From Aquatica leii (Eukaryota > Arthropoda > Insecta > Coleoptera > Lampyridae), in assembly GCA_035610365.1 (NCBI GenBank), contig CM069432.1, positions 238,046,104 through 238,110,103 on the forward strand: DNA of 64,000 bases, read 5' to 3'. The notes below the pieces were generated by a model. That model was not told the DNA's origin and ran no database searches. It was given only the letters and a program-made list of their open reading frames with translations. Positions 1-13,310 of the stretch are shown here, in pieces; position 1 is the stretch's first letter, and every line of letters begins with the position of its first letter. Both the position numbers and the translations under genes were made by a program.

Positions 1-3000
1 CGGTTTGCTTAGTAAACCAGATTTACTCTGTTTTAAAGAGAAAACGATGAATGTAACAATTTTCAACACCTGTTACGATACGCTTTATTAAAAAGTTTAT
101 TCTGCTCTAAATAAATCTGTACTAGCTAAATGCTTCGTTATCTAATTATTGACGTGCATGAATGGATTAATAAGATTCTGAACCTGTTCCTACCTGCTAT
201 CTAGCAAAACCACAGCCAAAAAATGATCTTTTATTTAGTTACAATAACAAAACCAAATGTTAAACAATGGTATTGTAATTATCGCCATAAAACTGATTGC
301 AGTCACTGATGTCTGTCGGTCGGTTTTTTTTGTCAGTAAAGAGTAACTAATAATTATTAGACATTATTATATTACCACAAATTATTTAGTTATTAAGGTC
401 ATAAGGTGTTCAGTAATTTTTAACATACCATAAATACTTTAATATTTAACGATCATGTAAGATACATGAAACTTTTACAACGTGGAGTAAGACCAAAAGT
501 GTGTGTTGCATGAATGAAAAAATTTTGCTATGCTATGTAACGGAGTTATGAATTAAGTTTGCACCGAATACTTTATGGAATAAAATCTCTATGCAAAAAA
601 CCTATTTAAAGCTCAATGATAATGTTGACATGTCCAGGTTGGTATTATGCTAGGATGTTTGTTATTATTACAAATTTCCGTTATGTTCTTGCGGATATGG
701 AAAAGTTTTTAGTTTGCTACGTAGAAAATCTGAATATTACGAACCAAATAATTCGAAAATATTGACAACAGAAGTAACAAAATATTTAGTCGAAGCATCG
801 GACGAGCAACATCTGCCAAAATAAGTTACTACTACTACTTTTTTTTTAATTATAATGAAAAATTTATTTAGAAAACAGTCACAATTTTGTTGAAAATTCT
901 GTCAAAACTAAAAACATATCTGTTAAGGCCGATAACTAAAAAATATCCGCCAAGGTCGATATAGGTTTCATATCAATGAGAGATAGAGTACTGATAAACT
1001 CTAAATATCAGTATGGTATGATGCAAATTAACAATAGTAAGCTTACTAAGCTTTTATATAAAAGTTATTATTTTAATTTTAGCATTACCTAATTTTTTTT
1101 AAAACTAAAATAAGATTTATTACATTAGTTACACAAGATAAGAATTTATATACTGTTTACTATTTTTAGGCGTAATTTATTATGGAAAAGCACAATAATA
1201 TTTATTAGTGTATAAAAATAGATGACGTTTTATTAAAATACAAATGTAATTAAAGATAACGATAAAATGATAAACGCAAAAACCTTTACTGGCGTTGGTA
1301 ATTTATATTCAAGAAAAGTCTAATTTTCTTGTTTTGTGCAAAATGTATACTCCGAAAGTACGTATATCAATTAAAAATTAATTAAAATCTATGTTAGCTA
1401 TTCTGCCAATAAACTCATCCACGGTTTGATCGTGTTTAATTAGCTTTTTTAGTATGGTTTGATGTATAACATATACCTGACAAGTACGTTGTATTGTACA
1501 TCATTGGAAATTATATACTAGTATGTAATCGTGTAACGTGCATGGTGCATACTTAATACTCGGACACGTGTACCACTCAATGTGTCTAGTGAAACCATTT
1601 TTATAAGGCTAAATACTGATTGAATCTAATATTTATACAATTTTTAAAAAAATAAATTATAAAAAAATTAATAAATGTAAAGCTTATAAATGATACATAT
1701 ATTACAAAAAAATAATAATAAAAATGTAATTTAATATGTTGAAAATTATGATATTTACTACATATTTAATATTAATTTAGTGTTTTTATTGTTTAATTAA
1801 AAAAATTCTGTTGAATTTGTACATTCGTCTAAAAAACTTACTTTTTTGGAAAAAAAACTTTGTTTTTAAACAACTAGCAATAAATGGAGTTTTTATAACT
1901 GTTTTAGTTTTCTTATTATGTAAGCAATTATCTTTTTGTTAGGTTATTTTATAAATAAAAATTTAAAAACATGTTTTTATTAGATATAACTATTTAATTT
2001 TATTTTATTTTTGCATGTTAATAGTACTACATTTTGTATTTTAAATTTAACGCTTTTATAAACCCAGAACTTTACTTGTTAAGCTCAAGCTGAAATACAA
2101 TTAATTTAATATCCACTAATAAAATCTAGATTTAGGGTAACAATTATACTTTATTGTACTACTTTTCAGTTGTACAGCATTACGACTAGACGTTATAAAA
2201 TGTACTTTATACTTTGTTTGTTTGGGTACGCAATTACAGTTAATTTTGGTTTTAAAATAACATATTAAATTTAAAATATGCAAAATTATGCAGTATTTTT
2301 GTTTTCAAAATTAAATCAAGTTGACAAAATGAAACGTTGCACAAACAAAGTTTTTTATATAAATCTGGTTGAAATAAATATAAAAACTATATTTTTTTAT
2401 AATTGTTTTATTGGTATTGTTCAATATATAAAATTTTCTTTAAGATGGTCGTATTATAACTTAAATTACAATTTGGGTATGTTAATTTTATATTCTTAAT
2501 AAAATTTTGTAACGCATGTATTATTCAACTTATAATGCTTTTAAATTTGGTTGTTATTATTACCTACATTAAAAAATAACATGATGAAATATATGCCCAA
2601 TTGTGTTAGGTTTTATACATATTACAAAAATTAAAAAACGATTGCGAATTAATATCAGAAAATGCACATTTAAACAATACTATAGAGTTTATCATATAAA
2701 AAGTAACTATAATTATAACCAAATAAAAAAAAGATCAACGCAAGAACGCATTTATGTAAAATCCCGCCTATTGCGCCGCGATTAGACAGTAGCGTACGAA
2801 GGAATACTTTTGCGGTGAAAACTAATTTGTAAATAGATTTTTTCAAAACATTTTTCACCTAATTCGCCACTTGTATCTTTTTAAAAGATATCGCACATTT
2901 TGTGGATAAAATAAGCACGTGCATCATACTCCGATGAGCATGTTCATGTTACAAAAAGTTATTATTAACAATTATAATAAGAAAATTATTCATATGTATG

Positions 3001-5281
3001 TATTTAGTTTTTAAATGTCGTGGAGTTGATACACGCCGCTGGATTTAAAGTTGCAACCTATATACACTTTTGGAGATAAAAATTTTATTTTACGAATTCT
3101 TACTAAACCAACATTATTCTAGTAAAAATGAACATTTTTATTGAACATACCGTTGTTTATAAATTTAGTCTCATGTGTCAAAATGTTTAAACCAAAGGCC
3201 CTATCGTTTCTGTATTGTCTAATTAGCTAGTGATATAATCTGGCTCTTAAAAGTTGATCTATTTTTCAGATATTTCTAACTGATTCTATGTCAATACTCG
3301 TCTTTGTCCCAATTTTTCGTATAGACGCATTCATTATTCCGGCGTTTTTGTGACGTACGAAGCGTAACACATTTGAAATAGTTTCTTCATTTTGAAACCA
3401 CACTTTGTTTTTTATTAGTTTTCATAGAGGAGCCATGTTTCCGCAAGCTACGCACTATTTTTTACAAAACATGTGCGAAGCGGCACTTGACGAGCTAGAT
3501 AAAGTTATATTTTTCTAATACATTTTTCCACTCAATAAATAATTTTCTAATAATTTTTCTTCATTAGTAAATTTCATTATTTGGTTATAATCTACTAAAC
3601 GTACACTTGATGCTGCTTAAACTAAATAGTTAATTTGATTTTTTATTCCCTTAAAAATAAAGATGTTACAGCCAATTTTCTGAAATACCAGTTATCAGTT
3701 TTTTTTTCCGAGTAAAAGACAAATATACAGAAATTCGTTTATTTTGCCAATGAGATAGTAAGGAGAATATAAAATTACACCAATTGTTCCACTTAACCGA
3801 CTTTTTATCTTTTTTTACAGTTTCCGATATACCAAATAGTGAGCCCCTAAGAATGATTACCCTGTATATGTAATACCATAAAACAGTAAACTATTGTAAC
3901 ATTTTAAAATGATACTGGAACGTTTAACGCGTTTCAGAAAGTGTGTTTACGTGTCATTACTTATTAATATTCGAAAAGTCGTACTTCTAATTAAATTTTA
4001 CTACGCCGCTAGTATGCGGACTCCACTGGATGGGATAAATTAAATTATTTGATATTTACAGGAGGAAATTGCACCGGTGGTCGTTTCTTTGTTTATTTTT
4101 CCTGTCTTAAGTCGTTGCATTTTGATTAAGAATCCTTCCGTTTAATTGTAATTTTTTTTTCTGTCGATTATTTTTACTACGTTTTTAGCGATTTCACTGA
4201 AATAAAAAATGTTTCTGTATACTGACGAAATTAAGGCGATTTTCCATTTACTTGGTCCTTACAGACAAAACCACGTCGACCATGTTGCTTTTAGTAATTT
4301 AAAACTTTTATAGCATGTCTGGTAGGTAGAGTTGACGCAGTCCTGTACAAGCCGTTATTAAGTGCTGGAAATAGTTAATTAAATAATGTCACATACACAA
4401 TGATGATGATTTGTTTTACTCAAGTCAAACTTTGCACAATTGTGGATATTGCGAAGTATTCGATTGATTACATCAGATGACTCGTACTTCGCAATAATTT
4501 TTTTTAAATTATCTTGTCCCTGAATCACGTAATTGTATCTATTTTTTTAATTAATTATTAAGCCTCAAGCATTGTTAATTTGGTTATACAGTATTACGTG
4601 TATTAGTATTTAGCTACCCGCAGTTTATTTGAAGATCAAAAATAATAATTTACTTTCAGTCGAAATTATAAAACGCTTTATGTTATCACATTTTTGAGTA
4701 CGTTGGCGACACACGTCGTTGCATGTAAGCTTACAGACTTTGCAAGTTTCGGGAATAACTTCGGATGTAGCTGCCATTAACTACCTGTTTTAAGGAACTT
4801 TGGTGGGGTTACTTTTCCATTTATACTCATTTAAACGTTGCTGTTGATTATTGATTTAATATTGTTTACAACTGCATGTAAGCATTAATAATTGCTTGAT
4901 TTTACTTACTGTAATTAAAATTTAGTATCGTTGTGCTGGAAACTGTTGACCATTTAATAGTTTTTCTTGTTTTGCTTGTGATTAAATCCTGTAAAGTACC
5001 AGTATATTATTGCTTGTAATGGCCAGATGAAAGCAAATGTTATTGTTGGAGAGAATTATATACGCTTGTTACGCTTTCTCGTTGATTGTCTTTCTTTGCT
5101 CTATCCTAATCTCTTCGTTAGTGGGTTCAGACATACCTTTGCTGTCTCCGAGCCATTGCAAGGAGTTGCGCCTATTTAGTTTCCTTCATTATAGTTTTCT
5201 AAACTGGTTACATTCTACACAACACGGTTTTGACTTCCTGTTTTTGGCATTTGTACAAAGAAAACATCGGCCCTGATTTGG
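1..5281. other. Gene-free AT-rich sequence
   Basis: I see no credible gene here. The few short open frames (for example 2278-2499 and 2603-2785) are rich in Asn, Tyr, Ile and Lys, as expected of translated AT-rich DNA, and match no family I recognise. No tRNA, rRNA or tandem array was seen. It may be intron or intergenic host DNA; the sequence does not decide. Confidence 0.6.
4448..4495. repeat. Short perfect inverted repeat
   Basis: ATTGCGAAGTA at 4448-4458 is matched by its exact reverse complement at 4485-4495, giving an 11-bp stem with a 26-nt loop. It could be a remnant of a small foldback element or chance. No target-site duplication was recognised around it. Confidence 0.5.
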
Positions 5282-6840
5282 TCAAAATTGGTTCTGTGAG
5301 ATCCTTTCTTTCTCACTTTCTGGGACAACTTTCAACATGCATTCTTTTATATTTGCCTTTAAACCACTATTATTTTTATAATAAAACATAATGTTGTCTT
5401 TAGATAAATCTTTGCCTAATTGAAGGAGAAACTTTCTTCTTGCATTTAACTGGCCCTTTTCATAATCGGGATTAGTCATTTTTTATATTTAAAATGCACT
5501 TATTACGGCAGTATTAATCATATGATAGAACATTGCCATAGGCCACCTAACAGTTTTTCTTTGCGTAGTGTACTTTTGTGCCATTTGGTCTGTTGCATCT
5601 ACTGCACCTTCAGTACCGTTTTAATGTAAGATTATGTCTGGTTTGTAGCCTACATCTTCACCATTGACTTTGTTATCTTCATGTTCGCTGAAAAGCAATC
5701 TGACTGGGCGGCTTTTTTGGCACGTATGAAACCAAAGTGCTATTCTTTTTGAAAGTGAACATATAAGAAACTATAGGCTTTATTCGAGATGGCAAAATAA
5801 ATGTTTTATTTCTACGTAATGTTCCACAGAGTGTCAACTTTTTTTTCCAGAATTTATCCACCAGCTTTAGACTTGTAAAAACAATATCGGTTGTTACACC
5901 GTATCCTGTATCTAAATAGTCAACAAGATCAAGAACTGCCCGTTCGTCTTGGCTTCTTTATGTTTTATTGTTTATTTTTACTAAAATCCAGATAAAAGTT
6001 GACGCACAAAATGACACAAAATTTTATCTAAATACACCTGCATGTTTACATTATGGTTAGAACCACAGTCCGCTAGAGCCCAAATCTTAATGCCTTACCT
6101 CGGAATGGCACTAATTGTTCATAAACGCACAAGTGATGACTTGGGTTGAGTGCAAGTTTACAGTTTGAGACGAGTTTTTCAAGATTATCTCTTACAGTTG
6201 TTTATTTACCGGCAAGTCTTTTCTCTTCCCTTGTTTCAAAATTTTGTTAAAAAGTTGTATCTATTTCTAGAAAAAAATTGCAGGAATAATTGGCCGACAA
6301 TAAGCAGGATCGCTAGTGAAAAGCATTTCAATGAGTCCACTACTATCGTGCAATGCCCTTATCGTTACTAGTAAACCTACATAGGCTTCTATTTCTGTTG
6401 TATTCGTGGTTGGATATCTCTTGATACAGTTGGGATTCTCAACATACCATTCATCAAAGAATTCTTTAGCTTTACGGTTGATTTCCCTCACAATAATTTT
6501 AAGTATACCTAGAGTAAAAAATAAAAAAAAGTGATTCTTTGATGCTGGTTATTACAGATTTTGGACCTGGAGCAACGGTAAGTACATTTGCTTTTGAACG
6601 TCTTGAAATTTTACCTACTGATAATTTAAACTAAATCAGGCGAGTTCGATTAGTCAACTTGCTGGGGTTTTATATCCTCATCGTCATCATTTGCACAAAT
6701 TACATTTCGTCTATATCGTCTATATCACCATGGCTCACTCTCTTCTACCATCAGTCGTATTCTGGATCGTCCAATTTAAGTAACATTTACATTTCTGCTT
6801 CGGTAAGATTGTTATCATCTCGAAAACGTAACACACTCAT
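5282..6840 (-). pseudogene. Decayed piggyBac-type transposase
   Basis: Read on the minus strand, this is a broken piggyBac transposase (DDE_Tnp_1_7 family), the cut-and-paste enzyme of piggyBac elements. The N-terminal piece near 6780-6838 starts MSVLRFRDDNN and stops after about 16 codons. The 6267-6491 piece carries the helical segment with the typical AYVGLLV motif. The 5679-5861 piece carries LVSYVPKK, a conserved core segment. At about 5520-5610 the family's VDATDQMA and the RKTVRWPMAMF stretch are readable, and 5282-5479 supplies NARRKFLLQLG near the C terminus. The pieces lie in the right order but in different frames with stops between them, so it is inactive. I did not find convincing terminal repeats with TTAA duplications. 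A second piggyBac remnant lies at 42530-43600. Confidence 0.85.
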
Positions 6841-9350
6841 TTTCAACACGAATTTACACAAACTGCGAAGTTCAATGCTAATCCTATGGGGTCTAGGACA
6901 GTACTAGCGTGCAATGTTAGTGTTGCCAAGTACTACACAGCAGCCAGCGCCTGCGCTTAGTAGAACCTATTCATAATACGCACACGCATTTTTAGAAAGC
7001 GACCGATACCAAGCGACGTGCAGGCGCACCCCAGAGTGTAATATCTCAAATATTTTTGTTCCAAAAAACATTTAAAATTAACTTAATTTTTTATTGAAAC
7101 TAGAGTATAATGAAAAAATGACATTTTAGTTTTTATATGCCTTTTAGATAAAACAATTTTTTTAATAATATTTCAACGTTTCAATTTATTTGAAGTAAGG
7201 TTTTTCGTTTCTCTACTGAAAAAACTGAAATTATTTGAAACAATAGCAAATAACCCTAAGAACTCACAAACATAGATGATTTTGAATAGTTCTGCATGGT
7301 TTAGATTTTACTAGCGTTTAAAGTCAAACATACCATTTTATAATACTTCAAAACTAATTTTTACTTAAATCAAAGTTAATATCTTTATTGCTCTATTGAA
7401 AACGTTGGAATTGTTTAAAGTGATGACCCAAGAAACTTAGAAACATAGATGTTTTGAAAAATTCTGCAAGGTTTACTTTTAAGGGTGTTTAAAGTAAAAC
7501 ATATCTTTTTATAATACTATAACGTTAACTTTTAATTAAAGATAGTTTTTTGTTTGTCTTCTGAAAAAGCTAAAATTATTCAAAAAAACAGGAAAAAACC
7601 TTAGAAACTCACAAACATATGTCCATGATTTCAAAAAGTTTCGCATGGTTTAGATTTTACCAGCATCCAAATTCAAACTTTCACTTAAATCAACGTTGGT
7701 ATCTTTATTGCTATATTGAAAACGTTGGGATTCTTTAAAGTGATGACCCAAGAAACTCAGAAACATAGATGTTTTGAAAAATTCTGCAAGGTTTACTTTT
7801 AAGGGTGTTTAAAGTAAAACATATCTTTTTATAATACTATAACGTTAACTTTTAATTAAAGATAATTTTTTGTTTGTCTTCTGAAAAAGCTAAAATTATT
7901 TAAAGAACAGGAAAAAACCTTAGGAACTCACAAACATATGTCCATGATTTCAAAAAGTTTCGCATGGTTTAGATTTTACCAGCATCCAAATTCAAACTTT
8001 TATTTAAATCAACGTTGGTATCTTTATTGCTATATTGAAAACAATAAAATTATTTGAAATAATAGGAAATGACCCAAGAAACTCAAAAACATAGATGATT
8101 TTGAAAAACTCTGCATGGTTTAGTTTTCATAAGCGTTTAAAATAAAACATACCTTTTTATAATATTTTAAAGCTAAATTTTAATTAAAGTAAGGCCAGTT
8201 TTTTCGTTTGTCTTTTGAAAAAACTAAAATTATTTGAAACAGTAGCAAATATCACTCAAAACTCACAAACATAGATGAAAAGTTCTGCATGGTTTTGTCA
8301 TTACTAGCATTCAAACATACGGTTTTATAATACTTTAAAGTTGACTTTTAGTTACATCAATGTTGGTATCTTTATTGCTATGTTAAAAACGTGGAGATTA
8401 TTAAAAATTGTAAATGACCCAAGAAATTCAAAAACATAAATGTTTTTGAAAAACTCTGCATGGTTTAGTTTTTTAGACGTTTAAAATAAAAGATATATTT
8501 TCATAATATTTGAAAGCTACCTTTTAATTAAAGTAAGCTTAGTTTTTTCGTTTGTTTTTTAAAAAAAACTGAAACTATTTGAAACAGTATCGAATAACCT
8601 AAGAACTTCAGATTTTACAAGCGTTTAAATTGAATTATACAAAACTTCAAAGTTAATTTTTACCTAAACCAACGTTAATATCTTTATTGCTATATTAAAA
8701 ACGTTGGAATTCTTTAAAATGACACAAAATAACCCAAGAAACTCAAAAACAAAGCTGTAACAAAAAATTCTGCATGGTTTACTTTTATATGCGTTTAAAG
8801 TAAAACATATTTTTTTATGATACTGTAACGTTAACTTTTAATTAAAGATAGTTTTTGCTTTGTCTTCTAAAAAAAGCTAAAATTATTTAAAACAACAGAA
8901 AAAAAACCTTAGAAACTGACAAACATAAATGTTTTTAAAAAATTCAGCATGGTTGGATTTTACAAGCGTTCAAAGCCAAACATACCATTTTACAACACTT
9001 CAACGTTAACTTTTATTTAAATGGGTATCTTTATTACTATAATGAAAACGTTGAAATTTATAGAATGATAGAAAATGACTCGAGAAACTCTGAAAAACTC
9101 TGCATGGTTAAGTTTTTATAGGGGTTTAAAATAAAAAATATATTTTTATAATATATCAAAGTTAACTTTGAACTACAGTAAGTTTAGTTTTTTTGTTTGT
9201 CTTCTAAAAAACTCAAATTATTTGAAACAGTAGCAAACAACCCTAAAAACTTACAAACATAAATGATTTTGAAAAGTTCTACATGGTTTACATTTTACAA
9301 GTGTTCCAATTCAAACATACCATTTTAAAATACGTGCACGTTAACTTTTA

Positions 9351-9878
9351 CGAATAACAAATGGTGTTTCCACCTCGTGGCAATTTCCACGTACTAAATA
9401 TTAAAGAAAGAAGTATACTGGCAGGTAAAGTTAGTTGGTATATGTTAGTTCACAAAACGACTGTTGTCAATTAAACATTGATCAAACAGTCGTATAAGAA
9501 CCACCAACTGAAACCGTAGTAAGTAGTCAGTATAGTTGTGAAAAACAGCACGAAAAAAACGATGGACAGCTGTTTTTGTCCTTTTGGGACTCCTCAGCAC
9601 CGTGATAACTCTAATGTGTTTTCACAACTGTTACTGAGAACTACTGCAGTTTCCACCTCGTAGCAATTTCCACGTACTAAATATTAAAGAAAGAAGTATA
9701 ATGCAAGACGAAACAGCTGTGCATTGTTTCTTTAGTGTTGTTTTTCACAACTATACTGACTACTTACTACGTTTTCAGTTGGTGATTTTTATACGACTGT
9801 TTGATCAATGTTTAATTGACAACAGTCGTTTTGTGAACTAACATATACCAACTAGTTTTACCTGCAGTATACTTCTTT
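9351..9878 (-). mobile_element. Hammerhead-ribozyme retroelement, copy 1 (inserted in satellite)
   Basis: A 528-bp insertion in the satellite is flanked by the 12-bp direct repeat CGTTAACTTTTA (9339-9350 and 9879-9890), a likely target-site duplication. It holds one nearly whole unit. The first ~50 bp of that unit (from about 9365) recur directly at about 9649-9698, so the unit length is near 284 bp. Then comes an inverted arm (9707-9878) matching the reverse complement of about 9412-9580. The unit carries a decayed hammerhead on the minus strand. The inverted arm begins inside the ribozyme and keeps an undamaged GACGAAACAGCTGT half core at 9707-9720. The structure is the same as in 44457-45398. 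It is too short for a protein, so it is non-autonomous. A Penelope-like pseudo-LTR array or a retrozyme are the best comparisons. Confidence 0.75.
9556..9609 (-). ncRNA. Decayed type I hammerhead ribozyme
   Basis: On the minus strand the order of parts is: stem I 5' strand CGGUG, core CUGAGGA (only the variable seventh core position differs from the usual U), stem II GUCC/GGAC closed by CAAAA, a run of five A, the palindrome CAGCUG, the cleavage triplet GUC, and stem I 3' strand CAUCG, which pairs with CGGUG using one G-U pair. The invariant GAAA has become an A-run with G12 lost and one extra A, so cleavage is probably lost. Stem II shape and stem III match the intact copies at 44611 and 44955. 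Confidence 0.72.
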
Positions 9879-10630
9879 CGTTAACTTTTAATTAAATCAA
9901 AGTTATATTGTAAACGTTGACATTATTTGAAATAATAGAAAATGACCCAAGAACTCAAAAACATGGAAAGTTCCGCATGGTTTAGTTTTTATAGGGATTC
10001 AAAGTCAAACCCTTTTTTTTAAAATTCTTCAACGTTAACATTTGCTTAAAGCAAACTTAGTAAGTTTGTTTGGTTACTGATAACGTTCGAATTAGTTGAA
10101 ATAATAGAAAATGCCCTAAAAAACTCAAAAACATTTATGATTCCAAAAAAATTCCGAATGGTTTAGTTTTTAATAGCGCTCAAACTCTAACATATACCTT
10201 TTTATAATACTTCAACGTTAACTTTTAATTAAAGTAAGGTTGATTTTTTCGTTTATCTTTTGAAAACTCTTTCAAAAATCAGAACATGACTTGCAAAACT
10301 CAAAAACATAAAAGTTTTCAAAAAATTGGGCATGGTTTAGCTTTTACAAGCGTTCAAAATGAAACATACTATTTTATAATACTTCAACGTTAACTTTTAC
10401 TTAAAATGAACGTTGGTATCTTTATTGCTATACTGACAACGTTAGAATTATTTAAAATAGTAAAAAACGACCCAATAAACTGAAAAACATAAATTGTGCA
10501 TTGTTTAGTTTTTATAGGCGTTCAAAGTCAAACATATCTTTTTATAAAACTTTAACGTTAGCTTTTAATTAAAATAAGGTTGGTTTTTCGTTTGTTTCTT
10601 GAAAACGCTGTAATTAGTTAAAAAAAACAT

Positions 10631-12559
10631 TGTAAAACATATTTGTATTTTTATCTACCTCAAGATATTAGAACCAAAAAAAAAGTATTTGAATTAAACT
10701 CATTTACTACCTCAAAGAAATGTAAAATGTTTTAACATTGATTGTAGAGTTAAAGTTGTACAATATAGCAACAATTTGAAATTAAATTTTGTTATTAATT
10801 TTTTTTATATCCTAAAATTTTGTTATTAACAATTGAATATTAAGTATTTTTGTTAAATAAAGAAAACTATAGCTGTAATTATTTAAAACAATTAGGATTC
10901 AGTTGGATAAACTACAGATTTTGATGTAGGTGGTTTGTACCTAATAAAATTGTTTTTTATAAGATGCCTTAGTCGCATAAAATCAGTTGAAGAGTAAGGA
11001 GACGCTATAAGAATTACTGCAGAAAATATTTTTTGCTATCTAACACTATCAACTTTAACATGTAAATTATAAATTAACTTTTACACTGTTTAATTGCAAA
11101 TTAAATTTGCAATGCACTAAAATTTACTGATCTGTTAATAATAAAAACTAAATGCGTGCATTTAAATCAATCTATTACAGTTCTAATATATTATTTTAAA
11201 AAATGCTTCACAAAATCACCAAATGGAGTTGTTATTTTTTTATCTCTTGTGTTAGTCAATAATGAAATGATTGTTAAATTTTATTACCTTTTGCACTTGA
11301 AAGCCAAATAGATTGAAAATAAATGTAGTAGGTAATTACAATCAATAACCGCTTGATTGATTATAAATTGGCTGGTTGATCACGGTTTGACCAGAGCGTT
11401 AAAATAGTTCGGATTTGCAAGCAACAGACTGGAACGATCCCGTATTGCACAATTGCAAGTTAATTAAATGTCTCAAATTAGTATTTATATTAAACTTTGC
11501 AAATGCTTTTATTAATAGTTTTAATGTACACGTTTAAATGAAAAGGATTAAAGTAGTGCTACTTGTGCTACTTTTATTCAGAACGACGCTCTAATCGGCT
11601 TCTAACAACAAATTGTCTCAAATGTAGAATTTGTAATAAAAATCTACGATAAGTTATCATTGAATGTAAAGAATTAATATTTTTACATGAGTGTTTCAAC
11701 TAGTATTAAATTTGTTACATTAATTAATGTTGCAATTACAGCAATTTGGTAAAATTAAAAACACGACTAAAAGGCAAGTGTAAATTAAATTTTATCCGAT
11801 GCGAACACATCAATTTTTCATTATCAATAAAATTGAGTTTTCATCTCACGTCACTTGCACTACGATCATTTATCGCCCACTTGTTGCACATGCAGAAAAC
11901 CTACAAACATGAATTCTAGCTTAATATTTTAACAGTGGATGATTTTTATATACAATTGAACACAATTAAAACAACGATACTTGAAAAACAACATTTTTTA
12001 TTATTTATTGTACACCTTCAATACAGTAATTTATTATTATTTTTGATCGACTTTAGCAAAAAACTGTTGGAATATTACACATATTTTTCTAAAAATTGTT
12101 TATATTTCATATATATAGTATATACGTATATATGTATAAAATTTGTAAAACATAAATACATTTTTTGCATACTGTTTATTGTATAATTTAGATATTCAAA
12201 TACTACTTTTAAAAAGTAAAAAGCAATCGCACTATATAGGCTGTATCAGAAATAAATGTGTTAATTTTAATATAGAGTGCAGTTTGCTAATTTTTTTTCT
12301 ATTCGATTTGTTATATTTAGAGTTTAAAGCCTACTGTCAAGATTGAAAAATTTTTGTGATACAATCGAATTATTACCAACAAAATCACATTGATATAAAA
12401 AAAGTAATGTCACATTTATTACAATTTAAACAGAACCGCTTTTATATCAAATAATTGTGTATCATTATAGGTTTTATTCTTTTCAACTCGGGCTTCAATC
12501 TACCTTAAACGCAACAACGGAAAACAATTATTCTAGAAGTTGAGTTCTTGTTATTTTTA
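10631..12559. other. Gene-free AT-rich sequence
   Basis: No gene or element was recognised. The open frame at 11935-12186 is low-complexity (Tyr, Phe, Ile, Lys) and has no family resemblance. Confidence 0.55.
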
Positions 12560-13042
12560 TTACAGGCAATGTTCAAAATGACTAACGTTACGATTGAGAC
12601 AACACTGTAGACTTAGTAAAGACTGTAGACGTCTGTTAGAAAATATTTCACTCAATCAAGCATTGGCAATTATTTTTTATTATTGTAGTTGAATTTTCAA
12701 TGCGCTTCCTTAATTGTTCATTGGTTTCAAATTGGAAATTCAAACAATTGTTTCATGAAACCCTACAGAAGGAAACGCAAAGATTAAGGTTGGGCGACCT
12801 GGCTGTCCACAAAATTATACCATAAGTTTCAATCTACTGTTTTTGATTTTGGCCAATTTCTGATTATCAGAGCGATGTGCCAAAGAGCACAACATCATTC
12901 AAATATCATGAACTTGCACTAGTTTCTAAACTCACGTCTTGTAGCAAACTGAAAAGTAACTTTCCTCGAAAATGCAAATATTGTTTACCATCGAGACGAC
13001 GTGGTAAAACATGAGGTCCAAATAGTGATTTTTTTAGCTTAT
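12560..13042 (-). pseudogene. Tc1/mariner-type transposase, C-terminal half
   Basis: On the minus strand, starting at the left edge of the DUF7869 transposon, the translation gives GPHVLPRRLDGKQY (conserved core), then LLQDVSL, then WTARSPNLN, the counterpart of the W-P-x-R-S-P-D-L-N block near the last catalytic residue. After that come EQLRKRIENS and a final HFEH, which marks the C terminus of this IS630-Tc1-mariner group. Several stops and frame changes are present. The missing N-terminal half lies at 16291-16840, displaced by the 3.24-kb insertion at 13047-16287. The D in SPDLN is N here. Family assignment is confident; the exact DDxD/E subgroup is not. Confidence 0.82.
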
Positions 13043-13278
13043 ACATCTGGACCTCAAAACCAGAAGGTATTGAGTCACATTTTTACAATTATGCAGGGGA
13101 GTGATTTCAAAGTTTTGATACATAATATAGTTCATATTATTTCTTGTAGTACACAAGGAAACATGATAAGTTATTTTTTTGGTAACTAACTGAACTTTAT
13201 AATTGACTTGCAGGGTATAATTTATAAAATTTGGTTTTAAAATCATCCATGGGAGTTAATACTATTTAGCTTAATGAG

Positions 13279-13310
13279 TGGACTTAATATTGCGTGACTT
13301 AATACTCACT
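13279..13310. promoter_or_regulatory. Left subterminal repeats of the DUF7869 transposon
   Basis: TGGACTTAATATT at 13279-13291 and TGACTTAATACTCAC at 13296-13310 are two copies of a motif that recurs near the right end in the same orientation. An inverted variant (GTATTGAGTCAC) lies in the left terminal repeat at about 13067. Subterminal repeats of this kind often bind a transposase; here that is inference. Confidence 0.6.

Larger units (their letters stand above)
7080..10630. repeat. Degenerate dimeric satellite array (~172-bp monomers)
   Basis: A diverged tandem repeat fills this region. The marker CTGCATGGTTTA, or a close variant, recurs near 7291, 7463, 7642, 7782, 7961, 8111, 8285, 8456, 8769, 8944, 9100, 9278, 9972, 10152, 10326 and 10497, a spacing of roughly 140-180 bp. 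Two monomer types alternate: type A carries TCTTTATTGCTATATTG (near 7381, 7699, 8020, 8368, 8680, 9027, 10418) and type B carries TTTTCGTTTGTCTTCTG (near 7205, 7550, 7869, 8203, 8545, 8850, 9190, 10243, 10584). The higher-order period is therefore about 305-350 bp. Two neighbouring dimers (about 7440-7680 and 7760-8000) are nearly identical, which shows later local amplification. A ribozyme element interrupts the array at 9351-9878. Nothing coding is seen in it. Confidence 0.85.

Noticed and set aside
7080-10630. CRISPR-like array
   Set aside because: Monomers are contiguous and about 172 bp with no unique spacers; this is a diverged eukaryotic-type satellite.
11935-12186. 83-codon plus-strand frame with a membrane-like composition
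   Set aside because: Composition is what AT-rich DNA gives; no family motif and no neighbouring gene.
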